Shown here in pieces: positions 1 through 7,372 of a DNA stretch of 64,000 bases. Numbering within the stretch: position 1 is the stretch's first letter; each line of letters begins with the position of its first letter. The DNA comes from Clostridiales bacterium. GTDB taxonomy: Bacteria > Bacillota > Clostridia > Oscillospirales > Acutalibacteraceae. The notes under the pieces were generated by a model. That model was not told where the DNA came from, searched no databases, and saw only the letters and a list, made by a program, of their open reading frames with translations. The DNA lies in contig DULI01000007.1 of assembly GCA_012840445.1 (NCBI GenBank), positions 310,001 to 374,000 of the forward strand, given 5' to 3'. A program made the position numbers and the translations under genes.

Positions 1-2
1 AC

Positions 3-218
3 TACGATAAATCAGGAACCCTGCCAGAGGGGCTCGATGAGTTTTTCCGTTTCAGCGAGGACACAGGTGAATTTGATGGGCTTATACAGGAAGTAAAGTT
101 TGACAGCAAGGACAAAACTGTTGAATACACGTGGAGAAAGGTGCGTCCTCTTCCCACCCCGGGTGGGGTGTTTGAAACGGTATGGAAGGAATATAGAGAA
201 AAAGGAATTATCGAATAA
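3..218 (+). CDS. C-terminal end of an unrecognised protein (cut by window edge)
   Basis: An open frame enters from the left edge in frame 3 and ends at TAA 216-218, giving about 71 residues rich in charged and aromatic residues (it ends ...EYREKGIIE). The gene start lies outside the window. I do not recognise a family; nothing suggests a membrane segment in the visible part. The stop codon falls in the loop of the following intrinsic terminator, which supports a real gene end. Confidence 0.6.
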   Translation, partial: YDKSGTLPEGLDEFFRFSEDTGEFDGLIQEVKFDSKDKTVEYTWRKVRPLPTPGGVFETVWKEYREKGIIE

Positions 219-238
219 ACCGATAATTCCTTTTCATT
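201..238 (+). terminator. Intrinsic terminator of the truncated first gene
   Basis: Arms AAAGGAATTATCG (201-213) and CGATAATTCCTTT (221-233) pair perfectly around a 7-nt loop that holds the stop codon, followed by a T-rich run. It lies between convergent genes. Confidence 0.8.
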
Positions 239-255
239 TCTAAACTATATATAGC

Positions 256-870
256 TTAACCGCCAAAGGGTATTTCCTCAATTACCTCAATTAACCCGCT
301 GCGCTGGTAGAGAGATGGCAGGATTCTTACAGTATACCCCCTGCCGTTTTGGCACAGCCATCTGAAAATCGGCTTTCGGGGCACTGCGCAGGCTGAGAGA
401 ATACTGGCAATCACCCCGCCATGGGTAATAACAACTCCTTCATTTTCCCCAGAAGACAGTAAATGATTTACAACCTGGTTAAGTGCCAAGCAGGTCCTGA
501 TTTTGAAATCCCTTCCCGGCTCACCGCCGGGCGGCGAATCGGCTTTTCCGGAGGTCCATTTAATAAAGTCTGCGTCCTTTTCAAGCTCGTGTGCGGTTTT
601 GCCTTCAAACCGCCCAAAATTATATTCCCTAAGGTTATCTACCACTATCGGATTAATATCCGGATACAAAATCTCCATTGACTGCCGGCAACGCAGCAGA
701 GGGCTTACAAATCCTATACGTACATCGGGGTAGACTGCATTTATTTTAAGCCAGTTTAACTCTTCAATACCTTCTTTGTTTAGTGGCAGATCAGTTACAC
801 CGATATATTGACCGTTTTTATTGCCGTCTGTTAAACCATGCCTCAGCAGATGCACCTTCAAACTTTTCAA
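256..870 (-). CDS. Histidine phosphatase family protein (alpha-ribazole phosphatase/phosphoglycerate mutase-like)
   Basis: A 204-residue protein with the branch-1 histidine phosphatase RHG signature near the N terminus (LLRHG, about residue 11), the second-half ITHGG catalytic histidine motif (about residue 148), and LREYNFGRFEG in between, typical of CobC-like phosphatases. Members dephosphorylate small metabolites through a phosphohistidine; the substrate cannot be read from sequence, and no cobalamin genes are nearby, so CobC is only one option. The start is a TTG preceded by AGGAGG about 10 nt upstream. It is divergent from the XRE regulator, and an ATTTTGTACAAAAT palindrome lies between them. 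Cytosolic; no signal peptide seen. Confidence 0.85.
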   Translation of the reverse strand: MKSLKVHLLRHGLTDGNKNGQYIGVTDLPLNKEGIEELNWLKINAVYPDVRIGFVSPLLRCRQSMEILYPDINPIVVDNLREYNFGRFEGKTAHELEKDADFIKWTSGKADSPPGGEPGRDFKIRTCLALNQVVNHLLSSGENEGVVITHGGVIASILSACAVPRKPIFRWLCQNGRGYTVRILPSLYQRSGLIEVIEEIPFGG

Positions 871-900
871 ATGGAACTTTCCTCCTAACTTAGTGTCAAC

Positions 901-914
901 ATTTTGTACAAAAT
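901..914. promoter_or_regulatory. Perfect 14-bp palindrome between divergent genes
   Basis: ATTTTGTACAAAAT is a perfect dyad in the 110-bp gap between the phosphatase and the XRE gene. A TATAAT-like -10 (943-948) lies downstream on the + strand. By position it could be an operator for the adjacent XRE regulator; that role is inferred. Confidence 0.45.
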
Positions 915-980
915 ATCTATATACTTATTGAAAAATTTTTAATATAATATTGGATAACAGATAAAATGAGGTGGGTCTGT

Positions 981-1592
981 GTGAGCAATAAGTTTTCCAA
1001 AACCATATCGGCGCTGCGCAAAGAAAGGGGGATATCACAAAAAAATGCCGCTGCCAATCTTGGAATATCCCAGGCACTCCTTTCCCACTATGAAAGAGGA
1101 ATAAGGGAATGCGGGCTCGATTTTTTAATAAAAGCTGCTGATTATTACGGTGTTAGTTGTGACTATCTTCTCGGGCATGACACATGCCCTTTTACTGATA
1201 AAAATAGCGATGATACTATACATACAAGTCCACAGCGCCTGCTAGCATGTGTGTTGGATATTGTAAACGATTTAATATGCCGCCTGCAAAACGAAGAGTT
1301 AAAAACCGAAGTACAGAATTTTCTTTATTTATCTGTATATAGGATCATCAGGATTTTATGCCAGTTGTATTCAGTAGACGAATCGATATTTATGTTTGAC
1401 AATTCCATATACCAGCAACTTTCATTGGGCGAAATGCAATTGTGCGAAACACGCATGAAGCTTGTCCCAACGAAATCCATGCCAAAGTACTCAAGCCTCG
1501 AAGAACTTACAAACGGGAACCCAAACCAATATAAAGCGTTAAAAGACTTTATTTCCATGACCGAAGAAATATTAAACTTAAAACTTAAATGA
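981..1592 (+). CDS. XRE-family helix-turn-helix transcriptional regulator
   Basis: A 203-residue protein. Residues about 5-65 form a classical XRE/Cro-type HTH (ISALRKERGISQKNAAANLG followed by ISQALLSHYERGIREC), ending in the common DYYGVSCDYLLG motif. The C-terminal 130 residues are helical and not recognisable; they may mediate dimerisation or sensing. I place the start at GTG 981 because GAGGTGGG (969-975) sits 6-7 nt upstream; the in-frame ATG at 966 overlaps that ribosome site. It is convergent with secF, sharing a bidirectional terminator. Its likely targets are itself and the divergent phosphatase. Confidence 0.85.
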   Translation: MSNKFSKTISALRKERGISQKNAAANLGISQALLSHYERGIRECGLDFLIKAADYYGVSCDYLLGHDTCPFTDKNSDDTIHTSPQRLLACVLDIVNDLICRLQNEELKTEVQNFLYLSVYRIIRILCQLYSVDESIFMFDNSIYQQLSLGEMQLCETRMKLVPTKSMPKYSSLEELTNGNPNQYKALKDFISMTEEILNLKLK

Positions 1593-1597
1593 AAATT

Positions 1598-1636
1598 ATG
1601 CGGGGTAGACGCCACTACCCCGCATATTTTATTTCT
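1598..1636. terminator. Bidirectional intrinsic terminator between the XRE gene and secF
   Basis: ATGCGGGGTAG (1598-1608) pairs with CTACCCCGCAT (1615-1625). A T-rich run follows on the + strand and an A-rich side serves the opposite strand. Confidence 0.85.
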
Positions 1637-2579
1637 TTTTATTTTTACGTCCTTTGGCACGTTCTCTTTTATCTTTGAATTCTATCCACTTGACCCACAG
1701 CGGACCGGTTAAACAAATGGTCGAATACGAACCGGAAATAATGCCCAACGCCATTGGAATAGCAAAGCTGCGGAGAGTCGTCAATCCGTATATTTCTGCA
1801 ACCACTATTACTGTCAGCATTGCAATAAGGGTAGCAACCGAGGTCATCAGTGTTCTGCCTAAAGTCTGATTAATACTTAAATTAACAAGCTCTCCAATCG
1901 GTGTTTTGGTATCCTTTTTGCGGTTGTCCCTGATTCGGTCATAGATAACAATAGTATCATTCAGCGAATAACCAAGAATTGTCAACACGACCGCCATAAA
2001 GTTTGCGTCTATCTGCAATTTGAAAATCACACAGGTAAAAAAAGCAACCAGTATATCATGGAACAGCGCAACCCAGGCCATGATTCCGGCGGAAATACCA
2101 CCGATTCTTCTAAACCTGATTCCAATATAAATTATAACTAAAATACTTGCAAGCAGTACTGCGGCAATACTTTTGGCAAAAAAGCTCTTTGCCAAAAGGG
2201 GATTTACGGTGTTAGAGTCTCCAAGCTGAATATTATTATCGGGGAATTTTTCCTGAAGCGCCTCGGTGAGCGACTTTTGAATCTCTGTGGACACCGCCTC
2301 ATCTGCCGCAAGAGTAATTATTAGCTTCTTTGAAGCACCGGTTATATCCGTGCTTTCTATAACATCAACCGGCTTTCCTATCGTTTCTTCAATCACGGTA
2401 TCGGCATCATTAAGGGAAAGCTCATTCTCAAAGGTGTAGGTAAACCTTGTGCCGCCTTTAAAGTTGATATCGAGATTAACCCCGAAAACAAACATGAATA
2501 TTATGCCGATAATAAAAATCATCGCCGAACAAATTAAGTACTTCTTTATATTACCAACAAAATTTATATTCTTACGCAT
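1629..2579 (-). CDS. secF: Protein translocase subunit SecF
   Basis: About 316 residues with six predicted membrane helices and the SecF signatures: an N-terminal helix, a periplasm-side domain beginning DINFKGGTRFTY, and the conserved YSLNDTIVIYDRIRDN motif in the C-terminal half. SecF pairs with SecD to use the proton motive force to complete export through SecYEG, which matters here for the large secreted glycosidases. I chose ATG 2579 because GGAGGTG lies about 6 nt upstream; a longer reading frame would include that site in the coding region. The start overlaps the end of secD by 8 bp, so the two are translationally coupled. Confidence 0.95.
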   Translation of the reverse strand: MRKNINFVGNIKKYLICSAMIFIIGIIFMFVFGVNLDINFKGGTRFTYTFENELSLNDADTVIEETIGKPVDVIESTDITGASKKLIITLAADEAVSTEIQKSLTEALQEKFPDNNIQLGDSNTVNPLLAKSFFAKSIAAVLLASILVIIYIGIRFRRIGGISAGIMAWVALFHDILVAFFTCVIFKLQIDANFMAVVLTILGYSLNDTIVIYDRIRDNRKKDTKTPIGELVNLSINQTLGRTLMTSVATLIAMLTVIVVAEIYGLTTLRSFAIPMALGIISGSYSTICLTGPLWVKWIEFKDKRERAKGRKNKKK

Positions 2580-3942
2580 TCTTGGCACCTCCATACAGCC
2601 ACGGCTTGCGGAATGCCTTGAACCTTGATATGCTCTTTAACATCAGGCGGGACGCGGTAACACCCATTACAAAGTTGAATATAACGCCCATTAAAAGTGT
2701 GTAGCCGAACGAGTATATTGAGCCGGTTATCGAGGAACTAAAGAAGTTCATAATCCAAGCAATCATTTTATAGGTTAAGCTGTTCGGAGACCCGAATGCG
2801 CCCATCAATATGATTGATACAATTATAACCGTAATATTTCCGTCTAATATAGCACTCCAGCCGGTTTCATATCCCGAATCAATAGCACCGTCGATTGTCT
2901 TGCCCTTACGGAGTTCCTCCTTGATATGTTCGGATGTGATAACGTTTGCGTCAACACCCATACCAATCGAGAGGATTATACCCGCAATACCGGGTATGGT
3001 AAGCGTAAAGCTGGGGAAATTGGGGAAAAAACCGGAAACACAGGCTATCATTCCACCGACCTGGCCTATAAGCGCAATACTTGCTATCGCTCCGGGCAGG
3101 CGGTATCTTAATATCATCAGCAGGCATACAAGTATCAGCGCAACTATACCGGCGACTAACATTACATTTAACGCCTGGGCACCCAGTGTGGGGCTAATTA
3201 TCTGAAGTTTTGAATCATCGACATTTAATGCAAAGGGAAGCGAACCGGCATTAATTTTGTTTGCGAGTTTTGTCGCCTCCTCGGCATTTGCCATTCCTTC
3301 AATATAACATTTGCCTTCGGTAATAACAGCGTTTACCGTCGGAGCGGAAATCATCTGGTCGTCCATCCAGATGGATATTTGCTTTCCATAATATTTCTGT
3401 GTAGCTTCTGCAAATTTGGCAGCGCCAGAACTTGTCAGTTCAAGGTGTACAATATATCTGCCATTTTCATCTACCCCGGGATAAGCTCTCGCCACGTCCT
3501 TAGAGCCCTCAAGTATTAAATCATCCCTGGTTGTACCACCGTAGAAGGTAAGCATTGCGGTCTCACCCAATTCCTGGACCGCCTCAGCGGGATCGAATTT
3601 GCTCTCACCAGGTTTCCATGGGAAGCGGACTATTACCTGTTTATTGCTATTATCCGTATAAACTTCGCTATCTGTGATATTAAGGTTTACTAACCGGGTT
3701 TCGATTTTTTCTTTAGCAGCCGCCATATTTTCATCGGTTATCTGGCTTTTATCAATGTCCGGCACAAAAATAGCTTCAACACCGCCGCTGATATCTATAC
3801 CCCAGCGGATTTCGTCAGCGCCTTTTATATAAACCTTTTTAATGTCGCCGTAGTAGTTATACACTCCAAAAAAGGCGGCATAGGTCAGCGCAATGATCAG
3901 TATGGCTACTATAAAAAAAACCGGTTTGCCTACTCTCTTCAT
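2572..3942 (-). CDS. secD: Protein translocase subunit SecD
   Basis: About 456 residues: an N-terminal membrane helix, a WGIDISGGVEAIF motif (the SecD counterpart of the LGLDLRGG block), an extracytoplasmic P1 region, and a C-terminal five-helix bundle with GMGVDANVITSEHIKEEL (the canonical D4 motif). It partners SecF in the export motor. The ATG at 3942 (MKRVGKPVFF) has GGAGG 9 nt upstream and is preferred over a longer frame starting at 4005. First gene of a secD-secF operon. Confidence 0.95.
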   Translation of the reverse strand: MKRVGKPVFFIVAILIIALTYAAFFGVYNYYGDIKKVYIKGADEIRWGIDISGGVEAIFVPDIDKSQITDENMAAAKEKIETRLVNLNITDSEVYTDNSNKQVIVRFPWKPGESKFDPAEAVQELGETAMLTFYGGTTRDDLILEGSKDVARAYPGVDENGRYIVHLELTSSGAAKFAEATQKYYGKQISIWMDDQMISAPTVNAVITEGKCYIEGMANAEEATKLANKINAGSLPFALNVDDSKLQIISPTLGAQALNVMLVAGIVALILVCLLMILRYRLPGAIASIALIGQVGGMIACVSGFFPNFPSFTLTIPGIAGIILSIGMGVDANVITSEHIKEELRKGKTIDGAIDSGYETGWSAILDGNITVIIVSIILMGAFGSPNSLTYKMIAWIMNFFSSSITGSIYSFGYTLLMGVIFNFVMGVTASRLMLKSISRFKAFRKPWLYGGAKNA

Positions 3943-4104
3943 CGGCCAAGTCCTCCATTTTTCTTTATCTGAACAGTTTGCATTGCTTAACGGATATGTG
4001 TTCAAATTTACTAAAACATATCCAGACTAACGCTGTTTAATTATATTAGTTTTGAACAGTAAAGTCAATGAAAAGCCAAAATTTTTGCTGCGGAATTAAT
4101 AAAT

Positions 4105-5376
4105 TTAAATCATCTTTTCAAGTGCGGCATATTTAACACAAATACATAACAGTTCTGTGGCAGCCGCAAGTTCAGAAATATCCGGGAAGGTGGGTGCAAT
4201 TCTAATGTTGCTGTCGTCAGGGTCTTTCCCATACGGATATGTCGCCCCCGCAGGGGTTACCACCAAACCTGCCTGTTTGCACAACTCGGTGACACGGGAC
4301 GCACAGCCGCTTAAAACCCACAGGCTAATAAAATATCCGCCATTGGGTTTGGTCCAATGTGCAATACCGGTATCCCCTAGCTCCTGGTCGAATATTCTTA
4401 ACACCGTTTCAAATTTAGGCTTGATAATCTGCGCGTGGCGCTTCATATGGGCCTTAATGTCATCCAGGTTTTTAAACATCCTAATATGTCTTAACTGATT
4501 TATCTTATCAGGGCCTATAGTCTGAATGGTCAGCCTTTTCTTTATTTCGGAAATATTTGCGGAACTTGCCGCCATTGCAGCCACGCCCGCTCCCGCAAAA
4601 GTTATTTTAGAGGTGGAGGTAAACATTATAACCATATCTTCATTGCCGTTTTTGGAACACTCTTTGTATATATTTAACAGCTTGTCCCCTTCATCATTCA
4701 AATCATGAACGGCATAGGCATTGTCCCAGAAAATCCTAAAATCAGGTGCCGCCGGTTTAACTGCGGCGAGCCTTTTTACTGCCTCATCAGAGTATGTAAA
4801 TCCCTCTGGATTTTCGTATTTGGGGACGCACCAAATTCCCTTAATAGCCGGATCGCCTTCAATCAGCTTACATATGGTATCAATATCCGGGCCGTTGGGT
4901 TTGTTCTGCACCGTAATCATTTCTATTCCAAAATATTCGCAAATGGCAAAATGCCGGTCGTATCCCGGGGCAGGGCACACAAACTTCACCTTGCCTTGGG
5001 ACGACCAAGGTTGTCCGCCCAGGCCTTTAAACATGGCTTGCTGTACAGTGTCGAACATTAAATTCAAGGAGGAATTTCCACCTACTATAACATTTTCCGC
5101 TGGTACTTCAAGAATTTCAGCAAAAAGCGCTTTAAGTTCGGGCAACCCGTCAACCAAACCATAATTGCGGCAGTCGGTTCCGTAGCTGTCCTTGTACCCA
5201 TTTTCACTGTTAACCATGTTTAATAGCTCAAGGCTAAGATCAAGCTGCTCCTTGCAGGGTTTACCTCTGGACATATCTAATTTAAGCCCGCGCCGGCAAA
5301 AATCCTCATACCTCTGCTTAATAGCTTCAAGTTCGGAGCGGAGCTGTTCTTTGTTCATTTCACTATACTTTAACAT
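4105..5376 (-). CDS. Aspartate-type aminotransferase, class I (MocR/Aminotran_MocR branch)
   Basis: A PLP-dependent fold-type I aminotransferase of 423 residues. Visible landmarks are SRGKPCKEQLDLS near the N terminus, the N-E-G-type block YENPEGFTYS, FWDNAYAVHDL with the cofactor-contacting Asp and Tyr, and FTSTSKITFAGAGVAAMA containing the Schiff-base lysine. The pattern matches the unusual aspartate aminotransferase branch (Aminotran_MocR) rather than classical AspC. It should interconvert aspartate and oxaloacetate with glutamate/2-oxoglutarate. ATG 5376 has GGAGG 8 nt upstream. Monocistronic; cytosolic. Confidence 0.85.
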   Translation of the reverse strand: MLKYSEMNKEQLRSELEAIKQRYEDFCRRGLKLDMSRGKPCKEQLDLSLELLNMVNSENGYKDSYGTDCRNYGLVDGLPELKALFAEILEVPAENVIVGGNSSLNLMFDTVQQAMFKGLGGQPWSSQGKVKFVCPAPGYDRHFAICEYFGIEMITVQNKPNGPDIDTICKLIEGDPAIKGIWCVPKYENPEGFTYSDEAVKRLAAVKPAAPDFRIFWDNAYAVHDLNDEGDKLLNIYKECSKNGNEDMVIMFTSTSKITFAGAGVAAMAASSANISEIKKRLTIQTIGPDKINQLRHIRMFKNLDDIKAHMKRHAQIIKPKFETVLRIFDQELGDTGIAHWTKPNGGYFISLWVLSGCASRVTELCKQAGLVVTPAGATYPYGKDPDDSNIRIAPTFPDISELAAATELLCICVKYAALEKMI

Positions 5377-5508
5377 GCATATATCCTCCACTATACGGGT
5401 TGCTAACTTCATAAATTTTAATACATTTACTTGTATATTTCAAGAATAATATGCAATTACTTCAAATGCTTTCGCAAACAATATAAAAAAGTTATTTTGG
5501 CTTATAAA

Positions 5509-5537
5509 TTGACTTTGCGCTCCTAAAATGATATAAT
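5509..5537 (+). promoter_or_regulatory. Sigma-A promoter of tRNA-Arg
   Basis: TTGACT (5509-5514) and TATAAT (5532-5537) are separated by 17 bp and lie about 25 bp upstream of the mature tRNA 5' end. Confidence 0.8.
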
Positions 5538-5561
5538 TAGCGACGCATAAAATTTATATAT

Positions 5562-5638
5562 CCGCCCGTGGCGCAGCTGGATAGCGCAATGGATTCCGAT
5601 TCCAGAGGTCGGGGGTTCAAATCCCTCCGGGCGGGCCA
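5562..5638 (+). tRNA. tRNA-Arg (anticodon CCG)
   Basis: A 77-nt cloverleaf: acceptor CCGCCCG/CGGGCGG, D stem GCGC/GCGC, anticodon loop TTCCGAT (CCG anticodon, reads CGG), T arm GGGGG-TTCAAAT-CCCTC, discriminator G and an encoded CCA at 5636-5638. The outermost anticodon-stem pair is an A/G mismatch, otherwise canonical. No integrase or 3'-end duplication was seen nearby. Confidence 0.95.
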
Positions 5639-5640
5639 TG

Positions 5641-5687
5641 CTCAAAACCTGTCGAAAAGGCAGCAATTGTTTTTGAGACAGGTTTTG
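5641..5687 (+). terminator. Inverted repeat after the tRNA, possible terminator
   Basis: CAAAACCTGTC (5643-5653) pairs with GACAGGTTTTG (5677-5687) across a 23-nt loop. The outer CTCAAAA (5641-5647) can alternatively pair with TTTTGAG (5671-5677). No strong T tract follows, so the terminator role is moderate. Confidence 0.45.
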
Positions 5688-5728
5688 TCATAATAAATTG
5701 GAGAAATTATTAAAGAAAGTGATAATAA

Positions 5729-6217
5729 GTGAAAGGCAAATTTATTGTATCTGCATTTTGCGGAATATTTTTTGCTATTGTTACTTTTTATGTTTTGGAA
5801 TATATAAAGTTTGAGAATGCTTTGTTGATTTCTATTTTTGCTGGATTGATGTTTTATTTGATGCTTCTAATTTTTCTTTTATTATACGAAAACATTTTAA
5901 ATAAGCGGTATTATGAAGCAGAAAAAAACATTAAATCAAATATTTGGTTTAAATTTAACGGTAATATCAACACTGCAAATTCAGTTAGAAATGCTAATAT
6001 TTATTTTACAGACGATGGTATTGTATTTATATCATTGGATACAAAGCCCTATGTAATTGAAGAAGTATTAATTCAAAATATTGAAAAAATTCAATCAGAT
6101 TATATTAATAAATTGAATATATATACTAACGATAATCGACTGTTTATTATCACTTCCTCGGAAGTAAAAGAGCTATTCCCAATATTAAACGAACATAATT
6201 GGATGAATAAGGTATAA
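5729..6217 (+). CDS. Small membrane protein of unknown function
   Basis: 162 residues starting at GTG. Two hydrophobic helices (about residues 5-25 and 31-52) are followed by a roughly 110-residue soluble region that reads like a small beta-rich domain (NGNINTANSVRNANIYFTDD and later IYTNDNRLFIITS), loosely like PH/YcxB-type domains. I do not assign a family. The codons are very AT-rich compared with neighbouring genes, which may indicate later acquisition. The upstream ribosome site is weak (AAAGAAAG). An intrinsic terminator follows directly. It stands alone between tRNA-Arg and a pseudogene. Confidence 0.6.
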   Translation: MKGKFIVSAFCGIFFAIVTFYVLEYIKFENALLISIFAGLMFYLMLLIFLLLYENILNKRYYEAEKNIKSNIWFKFNGNINTANSVRNANIYFTDDGIVFISLDTKPYVIEEVLIQNIEKIQSDYINKLNIYTNDNRLFIITSSEVKELFPILNEHNWMNKV

Positions 6218-6221
6218 AATG

Positions 6222-6248
6222 AAACCCGCTTAAATGCGGGTTTTTCTT
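6222..6248 (+). terminator. Intrinsic terminator
   Basis: AAACCCGC (6222-6229) and GCGGGTTT (6236-6243) around a 6-nt loop, with a T run. It ends the small membrane protein gene. Confidence 0.85.
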
Positions 6249-6288
6249 TTGTCCACGCGGATTTAAAGTTATCCCCTATTTTCTTACA

Positions 6289-6816
6289 GATCTTAAATCC
6301 AATGCCGTGGAAGGCGACGGAAACGGCCAGTATCCCGCAGAAGCTATTGCCGCGCTACAGAATGCTACTGACACCGCTGCCGCGATAGCTGAGAATTCAC
6401 ATCTGTCCCAGAAGGAAATCGACGACGCTGTCAACGCACTTGAAGAGGCTACAATATCTTTAATGCTTCAAAAATCAGCGTGAACACCGATAAAGCTTGC
6501 CGATTCCCTCACGCAGGCCAAAATAATTCAAAAGAGCAATTATACTGACGAATCATGGAATGCCATGCAAAAGGCCATTTCCGAAGCTAAAGTCCTGTTA
6601 TTAAAGGAAGACGTAACACAAGAAGAACTTGATGCGGCATTAAAAGCGATTAATGATCCTATAAATGCCATTTCAAAAAAAACAAACATATACCCTGATA
6701 CCGGTGATGACTTCAGGTCTTCTGTTATGATTCTGCTTGCATCTCTTTCATCAGTTGTTCTGTTTACATCCCTTGCCAAAAGAAAGAAAAGGGCAATTTT
6801 AAACAAAACTAATTAG
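6289..6816 (+). pseudogene. C-terminal remnant of a FIVAR-repeat, sortase-anchored surface protein
   Basis: One frame encodes two FIVAR-like helical repeats: first NAVEGDGNGQYPAEAIAALQ..., then AMQKAISEAKVLL... . A cell-wall sorting signal follows: YPDTGD, a hydrophobic stretch of about 20 residues and a KRKKR tail. An in-frame TGA at 6481-6483 interrupts the frame between the repeats, and there is no start or secretion signal upstream, so only the tail of a once larger wall protein survives. TGA is a normal stop elsewhere in the window, so readthrough is unlikely. The downstream piece from ATG 6565 could still be translated as a short peptide, but no ribosome site is visible. Confidence 0.75.
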
Positions 6817-6822
6817 GCTATT

Positions 6823-6866
6823 TCAACAAAAGACACCTTTATTGGTGCCTTTTGTTTTTTGTTTAT
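6823..6866 (+). terminator. Intrinsic terminator after the surface-protein remnant
   Basis: CAAAAGACACC and GGTGCCTTTTG form a stem with one bulge around TTTATT, followed by TTTTTTG. It retains the original gene end. Confidence 0.75.
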
Positions 6867-6933
6867 AGAATTCCTCTAATATCCGCTCGGTACAGTTTTT
6901 TCGCCACCATGGCATTTTACACTTTATTATAGC

Positions 6934-6976
6934 AAAACACATCGCCCGGCATTGCAAAAGCGATGTGTTTTAATTT
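6934..6976 (+). terminator. Orphan terminator-like hairpin upstream of the CRISPR locus
   Basis: AAAACACATCGC (6934-6945) pairs perfectly with GCGATGTGTTTT (6960-6971), then TAATTTTG. No gene precedes it directly. It would insulate the CRISPR locus from upstream transcription. Confidence 0.6.
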
Positions 6977-7070
6977 TGTTGTTCTTAATAGTCTTCATTA
7001 TAGGTTTACGATTTGTTGAAAAAAATGGAGTATTACTTTGCATTCCATATTAAATAATGGTAGGTTTTGG

Positions 7071-7099
7071 TTGACCAAACAATTTATTTATTATACAAT
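7071..7099 (+). promoter_or_regulatory. Sigma-A promoter pointing toward cas9 across the tracrRNA locus
   Basis: TTGACC (7071-7076) and TACAAT (7094-7099) with a 17-bp spacer. A transcript from here would run antisense through the whole tracrRNA gene and give cas9 a leader of about 265 nt. No equally good + strand promoter is seen closer to cas9; a TATAAT at 7321 lacks a -35 match. Confidence 0.5.
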
Positions 7100-7157
7100 A
7101 ATTTTGTCAATTAATGTTATCTTTTGAAAAAAAACACACAGAAAACTGCGTGCAAAA

Positions 7158-7315
7158 TAAAAAAAGGCGGATTGCTTGTCGGATACCGCCATACCCCACG
7201 GCATAATGCCTTATCTTAGAACTGCTGATGGATATTGATAGACTTATAATAAGCCTTCAATAAAGTTTACCTCTGATGGATATTGATAAACTTATACATA
7301 AGCAATTCCAAGTTT
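7158..7315 (-). ncRNA. tracrRNA with two tandem anti-repeats
   Basis: Reading the minus strand from about 7315, a first degenerate anti-repeat (7297-7264) is followed by a second (7249-7213). The second pairs with 23 consecutive bases of the array repeat and, through CTAAGAT, with its 5' GTTTTAG, leaving the bulge typical of type II duplexes. The nexus GGCATTATGCC follows (about 7210-7200). It ends with a hairpin GGCGG...CCGCC (7190-7166) and seven T, an intrinsic terminator. The mature tracrRNA is probably about 90 nt (7250-7158); the promoter position predicts a primary transcript near 158 nt. It is divergent from cas9. Only the promoter-distal anti-repeat is joined to the Cas9-binding nexus. 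Confidence 0.85.
7264..7297 (-). repeat. Extra degenerate repeat/anti-repeat upstream of cas9
   Basis: The + strand CTCTGATGGATATTGATAAA then CTTATA matches the array repeat over 25 of 26 positions (one A for G), with a diverged 5' end (GTTTACC for GTTTTAGTT). It starts 48 bp after the equivalent point of the functional anti-repeat, leaving about 12-15 bp between copies rather than a 30-bp spacer. Confidence 0.85.
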
Positions 7316-7321
7316 AGTCTT

Positions 7322-7350
7322 ATAATACAATATGATTATAAAATTGTCAA
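7322..7350 (-). promoter_or_regulatory. Promoter of the long tracrRNA
   Basis: On the minus strand TTGACA (7350-7345), a 17-bp spacer and TATTAT (7327-7322). The predicted start is near 7315, so the transcript includes both anti-repeats. It lies in the cas9 5' region, ending 22 bp before the cas9 ATG. Confidence 0.7.
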
Positions 7351-7372
7351 GTGTAAAGAAGGAGGAATATTT

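Noticed and set aside
5562-5700. tRNA-Arg as an integration site of a mobile element
   Set aside because: No integrase, excisionase or duplicate of the tRNA 3' end was found within the following several kilobases; the downstream inverted repeat fits a terminator.
6289-6816. TGA recoded as an amino acid in the surface-protein frame
   Set aside because: TGA is used as the ordinary stop of several intact genes here (XRE regulator, znuA, znuC), so a reassigned code is unlikely; a nonsense mutation is simpler.
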